A stretch of DNA of 64,000 bases. It comes from Rhizobium vallis. GTDB taxonomy: Bacteria > Pseudomonadota > Alphaproteobacteria > Rhizobiales > Rhizobiaceae. Below the pieces are notes generated by a model, which saw only the letters and a program-made list of their open reading frames with translations, did no database searches and was not told the DNA's origin. A program made the translations under genes and the position numbers. Positions 1 to 8,130 of the stretch are shown here, one piece after another (position 1 is the first letter of the stretch; every line of letters starts with the position of its first letter). Where the stretch lies: positions 1 through 64,000 of the forward strand of contig NZ_ML133690.1 of the NCBI RefSeq assembly GCF_003985155.1. Reading direction: 5' to 3'.

Positions 1-349
1 GCACTTCGATGCGCTACTGCCTTCTGGGATTGTGCCGTCAATTCGCTCCATCCCTAAGATAATTGTGAAAGCTGGCCTGAGGGCAATAGTTCCATGGGGA
101 CACGCGATTTTACGCCATGCTTTGCCAGGCCGGTTGCCACCTCAGGCACCGAGTGGTTGTCGCGCGGGATTGTCTATTGGTTATCGACCACTATCCAGCC
201 TTGCGCCGAGACGGCCGTTTACGTCTCGGATTTATTTCCTTGCGATGCTGGCCACCGGATCGTCGACGTTGGTAAGCTCCTTCGCCACGACACTGCACGC
301 ATCGTCCGCCGGGTATAGGGCCAACCTCAGATATGACAGTAGAATGTCG

Positions 350-616
350 TTATTCGCGAACTTCGAGACTGTCTCCGTATTTCAGGGCGAGCCGCCTGCA
401 ATCTTCGCAATCAAGCTCAATGCCATCAAGTGTGACTGTCGCAGCCGCCGTGCTGCAAACAGACTGATCCAACCTAGCGACCCGAAGAATGGCGTTGCCA
501 AGCAGCATATCACATGGAGCCTGATCTACTTCAGGGCCGCCGACGCTGTGCGTGACAATACCCCGCACCGTGGCAAGCCATTTGCGCTTTCGGATGATAT
601 TTCTGTCCTCGACCAT
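350..616 (-). CDS. Possible small hypothetical protein (88 aa)
   Basis: I do not recognise this protein. It begins MVEDRNIIRKRKW and contains a Cys-rich stretch (LDCEDCRRLALKYGD) near its C-terminus. A plausible ribosome-binding site (AGAGG) lies about seven bases upstream of the ATG. It is the most protein-like frame in the first 1.5 kb but has no neighbours supporting a role, and it may be spurious. Confidence 0.3.
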   Translation of the reverse strand: MVEDRNIIRKRKWLATVRGIVTHSVGGPEVDQAPCDMLLGNAILRVARLDQSVCSTAAATVTLDGIELDCEDCRRLALKYGDSLEVRE

Positions 617-933
617 GAGCGTGCCTCTACCGGAAACCCGGTCAGTTCACCTCGAACAGACCGAGTCACTGCTAGGAAAACCCGTTTGAGAAATCCTTGT
701 TCCGGGGGCAACCACTCGCGATCAGCTCGATCGAACCATTGCATCGCTGCCTGTTGACTTGGGCAATTTCGCTCGGCTTGTAGATGCTCCTCCAATGACG
801 TTTCGACGACCCGCTTAATGCATACCGCGCCTGGACACACGATGGAAAGCTGCGACACGCCTCGTACAAAAGCTTGAGCGAGCGCCAGGACAGGCCGCCA
901 TTACACGATTGACTGAAGATCGTCGCGACTTGG

Positions 934-967
934 AACAAAGCCCGACGAGAAATCGCCGGGCTTTGTT
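934..967 (-). terminator. Hairpin terminator candidate
   Basis: Arms AACAAAGCCCG (934–944) and CGGGCTTTGTT (957–967) pair perfectly over 11 bp around a 12-nt loop. On the minus strand it lies 16 nt beyond the tRNA-like T-arm at 984–1012, where an intrinsic terminator of a small RNA gene would be expected. Confidence 0.5.
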
Positions 968-983
968 CGTTGATATCGAAATT

Positions 984-1012
984 GGGGGTCGGGGCAGGGA
1001 TTCGAACCCCGC
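984..1012 (-). other. tRNA 3'-half-like segment (T-arm plus acceptor strand)
   Basis: Read on the minus strand, CGGGG-TTCGAAT-CCCTG forms a canonical T-stem and loop, followed by a seven-base acceptor-like strand CCCCGAC. I could not fit a complete cloverleaf upstream. A distal GTCGGGC near 1090 could pair with the acceptor strand at six of seven positions, but the roughly 108-nt interior does not give a clean anticodon arm. It may be a tRNA remnant, an attachment-site copy or another structured RNA. Confidence 0.3.
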
Positions 1013-1565
1013 GTCACAGCTCGAGGGCTGGAAGCAACCTCGGATACCCGAGGGATGGGGAGAGCGCCGCGCTCCGATTACGCTTACGCCCGACTGAACC
1101 ATTAACTCGTGGCCCTTGCAATTGTTCCAGATAGGCAGCCGGGTGGCGAACTCGTTGTCTTGATGAGTTGAGAAGCTTAGCATTGTGCGCGCGGTTCGCT
1201 TTCAACGGCGCGAGGCCTGGCGTGGGGTCGTTGTCATATTCTTGCGAGAGGCGTGCTTGGCGTGTCACTCGTCGCCCAGAACGCGCCCAGTATCTCAGTC
1301 GCGAAGTCGTTAATTCGCATTCTCCTAGTGCGATGGGCAGTTCTTAGAGCGTCTCGAACTCCTTGCCACCCGGTTAACAGACATGTTTCCCGTTTTCGGC
1401 TCGACCCAAGGCGCGTACCGCCCAATTTGATTATCCTCTAATCCGTTGAAGCGACTGTCTTTTTGAGCATAACTAATGACGACAGATCGGACGGCTAGAG
1501 GTTTCGATGTGTCGCCCGATCTCGCCGTTCAAACAGTCAGCGAGGGCGATCTCGGCGGGAAAAGA

Positions 1566-1641
1566 TGGTGGGCCCGGAGGGACTCGAACCCCCAACCAAG
1601 CGGTTATGAGCCGCCGGCTCTAACCATTGAGCTACAGGCCC
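1566..1641 (-). tRNA. tRNA-Ile (anticodon CAU, lysidine type)
   Basis: The minus strand folds as a full cloverleaf. The acceptor GGGCCTG (1635–1641) pairs with CGGGCCC, followed by discriminator A and an encoded CCA (1566–1568). The D-arm is GCTCAATGGTTAGAGC, the anticodon loop is CTCATAA, and the T-arm is GGGGG-TTCGAGT-CCCTC. The anticodon CAU together with strong resemblance to E. coli tRNA-Ile2 (shared GGTTAGAGC and CTCATAA…CGCTTGGT) points to the isoleucine tRNA whose C34 is converted to lysidine by TilS, rather than a methionine tRNA. The identity is inferred from sequence likeness. Confidence 0.92.
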
Positions 1642-1862
1642 TCACGCCGGTGTCCGGCGCTTGGATGCCGGAGGCCGGCACCCGTGATGCCGGGGCAATG
1701 GTTCCCGCAGCATGGGTTCGCTCTAACGCAAATTGCAGGGAGCCACAAGCGGAGAGCGCAAGCATCTGTGGACGGTGCATATTTCATCGGCGGAAGCACT
1801 GGAACCTTCTCGCGCCGGCGGCACTTATTCGAATCAGATACCGCATGAAGAGGCGATTGCAG

Positions 1863-2231
1863 ATGGTGGGTTTGAACAGTGCCGTGGTGCTCATCGTGGA
1901 GGACGAACCGGTGATCCGGTTCAATATCCTCGACGTGCTGGAGGACGTCGGCCATGTGGCGCTCGAGGCGGCGAATGCCGACGAGGCGCTGGTGGTGCTG
2001 AAGGGGAGGCAGGATGTCGATATCCTCTTCACCGACGTCAACATGGCGGGTTCGATGGACGGTATCCAGCTTGCCAAGCGCGTGAGGGCGATGCGGCCGA
2101 ACATCGGCATCATTATCACCTCAGGCATGGTGCAGCTCGATCCGATGGCGCTGCCTGCCAATGCCGCCTTCCTGCCGAAGCCCTATATGCATGACGCGCT
2201 GATTTCCGCGATCGATTCGCTGATGACGTGA
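1863..2231 (+). CDS. Single-domain response regulator (CheY-like receiver)
   Basis: This is a stand-alone phosphoacceptor domain of about 122 aa. It shows the acidic pair in VLIVEDEP, the phosphorylated aspartate in LFTDVNM, the Thr/Ser position in IIITSG and the conserved lysine in FLPKPY. No output domain follows, so it should act by protein contact or as a phosphate sink. The start at 1863 is preferred because GAAGAGG lies upstream; an in-frame ATG at 1845 would add six residues. No histidine kinase is adjacent, so the partner is unknown. Confidence 0.85.
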   Translation: MVGLNSAVVLIVEDEPVIRFNILDVLEDVGHVALEAANADEALVVLKGRQDVDILFTDVNMAGSMDGIQLAKRVRAMRPNIGIIITSGMVQLDPMALPANAAFLPKPYMHDALISAIDSLMT

Positions 2232-2329
2232 CGCGCCGCGCAGCCGCAAAACGGGGACAGGTTTTGCGGCTGCGCGCGAGGCGCCGGGAGATATGCTCGT
2301 CTTCAGATGCGGCGGAGGGAACCGCGCCC

Positions 2330-2524
2330 TCAGCTGAAGCTGCTCTTCAGCGCCTCGTTTTCGTGATGGGCCTTCTTCTCATAGATCGTGAACAGAGCCA
2401 TCGAGAGGAGATAGGAGAGGAAGGGATCCCCTATCTGCGTGGCGATATCGCGGGATGCGAGCACGTGGCGCTCCAGCGCGGTGATATCTTTTTGCATTGC
2501 GGTGGTTTCAGCGAGGCGGTTCAT
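2330..2524 (-). CDS. cinS: CinS, small antirepressor-type regulator
   Basis: This 64-aa ORF begins MNRLAETTAMQKDI and ends with …NEALKSSFS. Its ATG overlaps the cinI stop codon (ATGA, 2521–2524), so it is translationally coupled and must share the cinI transcript. In R. leguminosarum the gene in this position, cinS, makes a small protein that counters the repressor PraR and so links the Cin system to lower quorum-sensing levels (rhi, rai). That role comes from published knowledge of the locus. The sequence shows a small, mostly helical protein with no DNA-binding motif. Confidence 0.9.
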   Translation of the reverse strand: MNRLAETTAMQKDITALERHVLASRDIATQIGDPFLSYLLSMALFTIYEKKAHHENEALKSSFS

Positions 2525-3186
2525 GCTGCCATCTCCAGGAATTGGGTCACGACCGAGCGGGCCGGTACGTGCCTGACATATAGGGGTAGGGTCAGGCCGA
2601 GGGCGGCGCGCATCTTGCGCAGCACGCGGTCCGACACTTCGAAGGCGCCGCAGCAGACGGGGTACTTGCCGTAGCTGTCTGCGCGGCCGAGTTCTTCCAC
2701 TTCGGCGCCTGCGCGCTTGTAGACGCGCTTGAGATAGGGTTCGTAGTTGGAAATCATCGTATGGATGCCGTGGTCGAGCGCGCATTCGCAAAGGGCGAGC
2801 AGCATCATCGAGAAGGCGCGGCCGGCGTCGATATTCGGGAAGTCCCTGGCGATCGCCTCTTCGTCGATGCACATGCGCGTGCCTTCCCAGATGCCGGGGG
2901 CGATGAGATCGGCGGCAGCGGGGAACGTCTCACGGAAGACGTCGTAGAGAAGCGTCGGGCCGGTCGTCGGCATCAGGCGCATGCCGCCATAGAGACGGGT
3001 GCGGCTGTCGTTGCACCAGACGAGATAGGCGGGAGACAGAGAATCGTAGCTGTCGCGCTCGTACGGGCCGATGACAGGAACGTCCCAGCCGAGCGTATCG
3101 GCGAAGACCTTCTTGCGCAGGCGAAACATCTGGTCGAGTACGGCCGCGTATTTCTGATACTCGTGTGCCTGAATGATAACGAACAT
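2521..3186 (-). CDS. cinI: CinI, LuxI-family N-acyl-homoserine lactone synthase
   Basis: The 221-aa product carries the LuxI signature residues: Arg24, Phe28, Trp34, Asp45, Asp48 and Arg70, with the later Glu/Arg pair in the WEGTRMCID segment. In R. leguminosarum and R. etli, CinI makes 3-hydroxy-C14:1-homoserine lactone from SAM and acyl-ACP. The start is MFVIIQ at 3186, which has GGAGGG five bases upstream; a longer frame starting at 3207 lacks this. It is followed by the coupled cinS and preceded by a GC-rich dyad (3264–3279) that is a probable CinR target. Confidence 0.95.
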   Translation of the reverse strand: MFVIIQAHEYQKYAAVLDQMFRLRKKVFADTLGWDVPVIGPYERDSYDSLSPAYLVWCNDSRTRLYGGMRLMPTTGPTLLYDVFRETFPAAADLIAPGIWEGTRMCIDEEAIARDFPNIDAGRAFSMMLLALCECALDHGIHTMISNYEPYLKRVYKRAGAEVEELGRADSYGKYPVCCGAFEVSDRVLRKMRAALGLTLPLYVRHVPARSVVTQFLEMAA

Positions 3187-3263
3187 TTTGCCCTCCAGCG
3201 TTTGCAAGTCCGTGGAAGCAGAATGGTTCAGGCGGGCCGGATCGGAAATTCCCTCAGATAGGC

Positions 3264-3279
3264 CCCCCCAGATGGGGGG
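3264..3279. promoter_or_regulatory. Putative cin box upstream of cinI
   Basis: The 16-base dyad CCCCCCAGATGGGGGG lies 78 bases upstream of the cinI start, where a LuxR-type activator would sit just upstream of the promoter. It matches the dyad upstream of cinR (4193–4208) at 13 of 16 positions. Binding by CinR is inferred. Confidence 0.6.
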
Positions 3280-3408
3280 ATTAGCCCAAAAGTATGATGA
3301 AACGGGTTAGGATACGTTCAGCCGCGGCGCGGCAAGGATCGCGACGCCCCGGCTTTGTTAATCGAGGCATCGTGCTTTCCGAAAACTGATTTGATTTTCG
3401 GGCAGGCT

Positions 3409-4134
3409 CTAGGGATTGATGATGCGCAATTGCACGGCCCGCGATGCGGCCGCCGAAATCGTGGCGCAGCCGAGCTTGAAGCGGGCGGTCTTCAGGTAAT
3501 CGCGCGTGGTGTGCTCCGATATGCCCAATATGACCGAGATATCCTTGTAGTCCTTGCCGAGGGCCGTCCAGTGCAGGCATTCGATCTCGCGCGGCGAGAG
3601 CGCAGGCACGGGATCGTTCTCGCCGTGGAGCTCGTAGACGGCTTTGCGATGGATGAGGTGGGCGATCTCGATCCATTCGTTGCGGTAGCGGCGGACCAGT
3701 TCGACCCACTCTTCCGGCGGTATGCGTGCATTCATCGACAGGAGGGCGCGTCGCTGCGCCTTATCGGCGACGGGGATGGAATAGCCGTTGCCGCCGATGC
3801 CGTGCTTCTGGGCGTCGACCAGCATGGCATAGGCCTCCGGCGTCGGCTCGACCTCGCTCCAGTCGAAAGGCAGCTGGCGTTCGAAGCCCTGCTTGACGAT
3901 CGGATCGACCTTCACATAGCTGTTCAGGAGGTAGCGCGAGACCCAGGCATCCGGATAGGTCGTGCGCACGAAGGGGGAATCGATCTTGCTCGCGATCGTC
4001 TGGGCGAGATGGTAGGTCACGAAATCGAGCGCATATTCCGCCTGCAGAATCCGGATGGCGGCATCGACATTGGCCGCGCCCTTGATCTGTTCGAAAGCGG
4101 ACTCGAACTTTTCGCTATAGGTGTTCTCGTTCAT
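3409..4134 (-). CDS. cinR: CinR, LuxR-family AHL-responsive transcription factor
   Basis: The 241-aa protein has an N-terminal autoinducer-binding domain (about residues 20–165) with the Trp/Tyr/Asp pattern seen in [17 protein letters not shown]-terminal LuxR helix-turn-helix follows (about 175–235), including [18 protein letters not shown] and [16 protein letters not shown]. It lies upstream of cinI on the same strand with a 222-base gap containing the cinI promoter. It should activate cinI in response to the CinI lactone. Length and order match the described R. leguminosarum/R. etli locus. Confidence 0.94.
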   Translation of the reverse strand: MNENTYSEKFESAFEQIKGAANVDAAIRILQAEYALDFVTYHLAQTIASKIDSPFVRTTYPDAWVSRYLLNSYVKVDPIVKQGFERQLPFDWSEVEPTPEAYAMLVDAQKHGIGGNGYSIPVADKAQRRALLSMNARIPPEEWVELVRRYRNEWIEIAHLIHRKAVYELHGENDPVPALSPREIECLHWTALGKDYKDISVILGISEHTTRDYLKTARFKLGCATISAAASRAVQLRIINP

Positions 4135-4165
4135 TTCCTACCGCCCCAATTCCCACAATCCTAAC

Positions 4166-4179
4166 GTGACCAATGTCAC
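4166..4179. promoter_or_regulatory. Inverted repeat in the cinR upstream region
   Basis: GTGAC-CAAT-GTCAC is a perfect 5-bp inverted repeat about 32 bases upstream of the cinR start, a position where a repressor could block transcription. The bound protein is unknown. Confidence 0.4.
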
Positions 4180-4191
4180 AACTACAAGGCA

Positions 4192-4209
4192 TCCCCACAT
4201 ATGCGGGGA
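4192..4209. promoter_or_regulatory. GC-rich dyad between cinR and the divergent small gene
   Basis: TCCCCACATATGCGGGGA is an 18-base palindrome with a single mismatched pair. Its 16-base core resembles the dyad upstream of cinI, with the same CCCC…GGGG frame and an AT-rich centre. It lies about 58 bases upstream of cinR and 48 upstream of the plus-strand ORF at 4258, so it could control both. Confidence 0.5.
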
Positions 4210-4257
4210 ATGACTATTTCGGCTCCATCTGTTAGCGCCTTCATGAGGAGACCTCAT

Positions 4258-4452
4258 ATGGACATCAAGAGACCATTCGAGATTGCCGAATGCCAACAGG
4301 CGGCCAAAGGCCTGAAATCCAGTTGGCAGGACATGGCAGGTTCCGAAGCGTTGATCCGCGCGCTCGTTGCCGAACGCAACGGTGACACCCCGCTGGCGCT
4401 GTTCTGGACTGCCGTCCATAAAGCGCTCTGCGAGGAAAGCAACGCCTTCTGA
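4258..4452 (+). CDS. Small conserved-type hypothetical protein (64 aa)
   Basis: I do not recognise this family. The 64-aa product begins MDIKRPFEIAECQQAAKGL, is predicted soluble and largely helical, and has a single Trp-rich C-terminal part (LFWTAVHKALCEES). The start at 4258 has a strong GAGGAG site seven bases upstream, which favours a real gene. It is divergent from cinR and shares its dyad-containing upstream region, so expression may be linked to quorum sensing. That link is an inference from position. Confidence 0.6.
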   Translation: MDIKRPFEIAECQQAAKGLKSSWQDMAGSEALIRALVAERNGDTPLALFWTAVHKALCEESNAF

Positions 4453-5346
4453 CACGGCGCTGCGAACGGGCTCCGGCTTCTCCCCCTGATTTCGTCAGGC
4501 CCGGCCGGACATCGAAACCGCCACCCGCGTCGCGACCAGCGAGGCTTTGCCACGGGTGAATACGTTTGCATCTTACTCTCGTAACCGATCTGCTGAAACC
4601 ACCGAACGGCGGCATTCCAGGGAGGTCAATGAGAATCCAGATTCTTCCATCGATTTGCGCCATCGTGCTTGACGAAGCGTTTACGGCAGGCGTACTGGCG
4701 GCTGTGTACACGGTTACACTGTGCCGCAGCGGTGCATGTTTGCGCAATAACAGCCGGCATTCAGAAGCTGTTTCCCATGTCTGCCGCCGCCCGCACGAAT
4801 GATTCGGGATGCCAGACGGTCAGCACAACGGAATTGATATGATTGAAAAGTGCCTGCTTGCCGACCGTGCCGAGAAAGTTCGCCGGCAATACGATGAGCG
4901 TTTCATCCCGCAGGCGATCGAGACGGGCGCGCATTTTCATGCGGAAAATCCCGACGGACCGAAATTCATCTGGACGACAAGCGTCCGGCTGATCCGGGGT
5001 CGTCTCAATTCGCGCAGGGCAGGAGAAGTCGCGGCATTGAAGCAGGTGATCGGGTGGGCCGATCCGATGACGTGGCCAGCCGTTCACGACCCGTGCGGAG
5101 TTGAGGCGGGGGCGCGTCGTTCCCAGCGGAGATCGGCTCACGGTCGAAACCTCCGACGCGCCGCTTGTTGCACCTCAGAGTTGGGATTTCATGACGTTCT
5201 GCAGGGCGCTTCCGGATTTTGACGCCGGCATCGGCTTCAATCTGCACAACGATAAGTAGGGAACCAATTTCCCGATGTGGTGGCGGGGAGATTTTCAGGC
5301 GCGTTTCCGGCTCAGCCTCAACTGAGCCGGTGCGTGGGATAGTGGG
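4453..5346. other. Long region without a confident gene
   Basis: Overlapping frames run on both strands. The most protein-like is a minus-strand stretch ending at 4761 whose last 59 codons (from a Met at 4940) read MKMRARLDRLRDETLIVLPA and onward, ending in DMGNSF. It has no recognisable domain. The plus-strand frame 4809–5222 covers much of the same DNA and looks like its shadow, or the reverse. No RNA gene or repeat was recognised. Confidence 0.35.
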
Positions 5347-5586
5347 TCAGCCGACCTTGGTCGACGGATTGACCCAGCCTTGCCGCGGCATTTCGGGCTG
5401 CGGTGATTTCGGTCGAAACTTCACCAGTACCTCGCGGCCGTCGACGGAGGCCTTCGTGCGCTCCAGCGCATTGCGCTCGGCAACCGCCTGCCGCCAGTGT
5501 TCGTCGTCGCGACCATAGGGACGGCCTCGTTCTTCCCAGATCGCGTAAGCTCTTTTGCTGATCCATTCGTGGCGTCTATCGCTCAT
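5347..5586 (-). CDS. DUF2934 family small protein
   Basis: The 79-aa protein opens with HEWISKRAYAIWEERGRP followed by EHWRQAVAE, the hallmark of DUF2934, a short domain common in rhizobia. Its function is unknown. It lies 26 bases downstream of the DUF3606-like gene on the same strand and is probably co-transcribed from the EcfG-type promoter at 5860–5884. Genes of this type often belong to the general stress regulon in rhizobia, which fits that promoter. Confidence 0.8.
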   Translation of the reverse strand: MSDRRHEWISKRAYAIWEERGRPYGRDDEHWRQAVAERNALERTKASVDGREVLVKFRPKSPQPEMPRQGWVNPSTKVG

Positions 5587-5612
5587 TTATCCATTCCATT
5601 CGTCAAAGGGAG

Positions 5613-5819
5613 TTATTCGGCAATTCTGTCCTGCAGGGTCGGTTGCCGGCGCTTGGCCGCCATCAGCAGGTCGAGTTCGATCGAAGAGGGCCCGAAACGG
5701 GTGTACAGGCTTTCGGCCTGGTCGCTGCGCAATCCATATTTGGAGGCGAATTCATCAAGGCTATAGGGGCGGCCGCGCAGGATCCTGCTTCGGCGCTCCG
5801 GTTCGCGGATTTGCGTCAT
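5613..5819 (-). CDS. DUF3606-like small protein
   Basis: The 68-aa protein contains the pattern YSLDEFASKYGLRSDQAESL followed by a short C-terminal helix, resembling the DUF3606 family (small, helical, unknown function). It is the first gene of a two-gene unit with the DUF2934 gene. The start codon lies about 40 bases downstream of a GGAAC-N18-TT promoter, so it is likely induced by stress or in stationary phase. The family assignment is by resemblance only. Confidence 0.65.
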   Translation of the reverse strand: MTQIREPERRSRILRGRPYSLDEFASKYGLRSDQAESLYTRFGPSSIELDLLMAAKRRQPTLQDRIAE

Positions 5820-5859
5820 TGGTGGTAATCCCAGTCGGTTTGGCGAGTTATGCGAACAA

Positions 5860-5884
5860 AACAGATTACAGCGATAAAAGTTCC
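5860..5884 (-). promoter_or_regulatory. EcfG/RpoE2-type general stress promoter
   Basis: On the minus strand GGAAC (5880–5884) is followed after 18 bases by TT (5860–5861) within TTTTGTT. This fits the GGAAC-N18-19-TT consensus described for the Sinorhizobium RpoE2 / EcfG sigma factor. It sits about 40 bases upstream of the DUF3606-like start at 5819. Confidence 0.6.
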
Positions 5885-6178
5885 GTGAATTTTCAGGGTT
5901 TTTTCGCGGCGCCGTGCCACTCTGGAGCGATTTCAGCCCGGTGGGATAGAATTTTAACGATGGCGTCCGTTGAGAAAATTTCGACTAAAAAGTGAAGATA
6001 TATCATAGTGTTATGAAATTCGCTTCCGCGGCATGGGAGAAATGGGCTTTACCCCGGCGCGTTACTCTATAGAATCAATAGTGTTATTCGGTTCGCAGGG
6101 TCAAAATTTTGGCCGTTCCCGCGTCGATGCGACCGATACCGGAGGACTTTGGCTTCAACCCATCGACAGGAGACAGAC

Positions 6179-6562
6179 ATGATGAATGCCCTGCCGCCAC
6201 TTCATGACGGCCACGCGCCGTTTACCCTCCAGCAGCTGTTTCGCGAAGCGCTCTATGCCTTTGAGGAATGGGACAGCGAATTGACCGAACCGATCGTGAC
6301 TCACGAAGGACGGGTCATGCCTATCAGCTTTGTTTTCGAAGCCATGCGCGAATGCACCGACATCGTGCCGATGAATATCGTCGGCGCCGTCACCGAACGG
6401 CTGACCAAGCCGTGGGAGGGCGAAGGCCCGCTCGACCAGATGACCTTCTCGACGGCGGCGCGCGTCATGCGTGTGCTGGTGCGCAAGCGCCTTCTCGCCA
6501 ACGGCGCGGCGGATCTCGTCGCCGTTTCGGCCCACGCGGCCGAAGACCAGAACCGCGATTGA
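6179..6562 (+). CDS. Hypothetical protein (127 aa)
   Basis: I do not recognise a named domain. The product is soluble and acidic, with FTLQQLFREALYAFEEWDSE near the N-terminus and a basic helix around 95–110 (AARVMRVLVRKRLL). The ATG at 6179 follows AGGAG by six bases and is preferred over the longer frame from 6149 and the adjacent ATG at 6182. It stands alone, in the same direction as the DUF4174 gene downstream. High GC and normal codon use support a real gene. Confidence 0.65.
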   Translation: MMNALPPLHDGHAPFTLQQLFREALYAFEEWDSELTEPIVTHEGRVMPISFVFEAMRECTDIVPMNIVGAVTERLTKPWEGEGPLDQMTFSTAARVMRVLVRKRLLANGAADLVAVSAHAAEDQNRD

Positions 6563-6679
6563 CGGAATAGGGATCGCGGCCAAGGCTGCGATCCTTTTCC
6601 GCTTGGCCCGGGAACCTCGCCCATCTCCAGCCGTTATCCGGCAGCACGGTCACATCAGAGATGGCCGAGGAATGAGCAC

Positions 6680-7093
6680 ATGCTGAAATCCATCGTTCAT
6701 GAAATCATCGGCACGCATCACCGCGAGCCGGATCTCCCGCGGTCGCTCGAGCAGTTTCGCGATCGCAAGCGGGTGCTGATCATCTTTGCCGATGCGCAGG
6801 ACGACCGCCCGCTTATCCAGGACGAGTGGCTGCGCAAGGCGCAAATGCGCCTGATCGAGGAAGACATCGAGGTGTTCAGCATCGCCGGTGGCGGCGCCTT
6901 TGCGCTGTTCGACGATGACTGGGAGCTCGATGCAGACGACGTGAGAGAGCGGCTGCAGGGGCCGCCGTCCGGTGAATTCGGGCTGATCTTGATCGGGCGC
7001 GACGGAACCGTCAAGCTGCGCTCCAGCGAGCCGCGCACCGCGGAGGAAATCTTCGAGGCTCTGGAGAGCTTGCCGAAGACGACGCCCTGGTAA
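6680..7093 (+). CDS. DUF4174 domain protein
   Basis: The 137-aa protein matches the DUF4174 pattern: KRVLIIFADAQDDRPLIQDE after a short leader, then an acidic middle and GLILIGRDGTVKLRS, with EEIFEALESLP near the end. The fold is thioredoxin-like but there is no CxxC motif, so redox catalysis is not expected. No signal peptide is evident. It converges with the GntR gene at 7155. Function is unknown. Confidence 0.75.
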   Translation: MLKSIVHEIIGTHHREPDLPRSLEQFRDRKRVLIIFADAQDDRPLIQDEWLRKAQMRLIEEDIEVFSIAGGGAFALFDDDWELDADDVRERLQGPPSGEFGLILIGRDGTVKLRSSEPRTAEEIFEALESLPKTTPW

Positions 7094-7154
7094 CTGCTTG
7101 AAACATCTGTTCGTTCGGGCGCGGGCATGGCGAAAGCTGTCCGCGCCTTCCATG

Positions 7155-7862
7155 TCAGAGTTCGAAGGCTTCCCTCAGTCCGAGGCTCTTGCGTTCGCGC
7201 AGGTCGAGATCCGCCTCGATATGGGCGATGTGGTGCAGCATCAGTTGGCAGGCGCGGTCGAGTTCATTGCTTTCAATCGCCGAAATGATGTCGCCATGTT
7301 CCGAATGGCCGCAGCTCGACACGGTCGACTGGCCGTAGAGTGCGATGACAAGCGAGGAACGGGCAACCAGTTCCTCCATGAAGCGCTGCACGATCGCATT
7401 GCCTGAAATCGCCGCCAGCATCAAATGAAAATCGCCCGATGCCTTGATCTCGGCCCGGCGCGCCGTCTGGCCGCGCTCGCTCATCAGGCGGCCTTCCTCC
7501 AGCAGCAGCTCTCTCATGCGCTTGATATCGGCAGGCGTGATCCGTGCTGCCGCCTCGCGTAATATGCCCGGCTCGACAAGGCGGCGGGCGGAAAAGATCT
7601 GGCGGGCTTCGTCGGGCGAGGGATAGGCGACGAAGGCGCCGCGGTTCTTCTCGACGCTGACGAGGCCTTCATAGGAGAGCGCCTGTAGAGCTGCGCGGGC
7701 AAGCGTGCGGCTGACGCTGAAGAGATTGCCGACATCGCTTTCCGAAAGCTTGGTGCCGGGCGAAAGCCTGCGCTCGACGATCGCATCGCGAATGGCGTCG
7801 CGGATCTGTTGTGCGCCGGTTTCGGCGGTATCTTCGGACAGTGCCCTGGCGGCGGATTTCAT
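7155..7862 (-). CDS. GntR-family (FadR/FCD subfamily) transcriptional regulator
   Basis: The 235-aa protein has an N-terminal winged helix (about residues 15–80: LSESDVGNLFSVSRTLARAA) and a C-terminal FCD ligand-binding helical domain. That domain shows ARRLVEPGI, SGDFHLMLA and SEHGDIISAIE, including the Asp/His residues that bind metal in this class. The start at 7862 has AGGAAA upstream; 16 extra codons in the longer frame lack support. It is divergent from the ABC–racemase operon and a matching operator lies in the shared gap (7946–7957), so it probably regulates that operon and itself. Confidence 0.88.
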   Translation of the reverse strand: MKSAARALSEDTAETGAQQIRDAIRDAIVERRLSPGTKLSESDVGNLFSVSRTLARAALQALSYEGLVSVEKNRGAFVAYPSPDEARQIFSARRLVEPGILREAAARITPADIKRMRELLLEEGRLMSERGQTARRAEIKASGDFHLMLAAISGNAIVQRFMEELVARSSLVIALYGQSTVSSCGHSEHGDIISAIESNELDRACQLMLHHIAHIEADLDLRERKSLGLREAFEL

Positions 7863-7945
7863 CAAATCGTTTCCTGGTGAACGTGCAAACCATATCTGGC
7901 TTCGCGGCAAAAGTTAAACGAATTTGCGCGCGAAATGACGGTCAA

Positions 7946-7957
7946 ATTGTATACGAT
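7946..7957. promoter_or_regulatory. FadR-type GntR operator
   Basis: ATTGTATACGAT fits the NTNGTNNACNAN pattern recognised by FadR-subfamily GntR proteins. It lies 84 bases upstream of the regulator gene and about 175 upstream of the divergent ABC operon. Binding by the adjacent regulator is inferred. Confidence 0.6.
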
Positions 7958-8130
7958 TAATTGCACGAATTGAGGACGAAAGCCTAATTCGTGTGCATAT
8001 GCGGATCTGCCTATAAAATGCTCTGATGCGCCGAATTATGCTGAAAATCCTTGATTCATAAGGGTTTAACGCGGTGTAGCGCAATCTGGCACGGCAGATG
8101 CATCGTCTTTTCCGAACAAGGGAAGGCATG

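Larger units (their letters stand above)
1..1565. other. Poorly coding leader region
   Basis: No open reading frame here looks like a recognised protein, and the overlapping frames on both strands lack family motifs. The stretch contains one marginal minus-strand ORF (350–616), an 11-bp perfect hairpin (934–967) and a tRNA T-arm-like segment (984–1012), listed separately. It could be a decayed island edge beside the tRNA-Ile gene, but no integrase or transposase is visible. Confidence 0.4.

Noticed and set aside
984..1110. Two-piece (permuted) tmRNA of the alphaproteobacterial type
   Set aside because: A T-arm and terminator are present, but I found no tag-peptide reading frame or matching coding piece nearby in the expected order.
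4809..5222. Plus-strand 137-aa frame as a gene
   Set aside because: No domain, no ribosome-binding site, and an opposing frame over the same DNA. Coding status cannot be decided from sequence.
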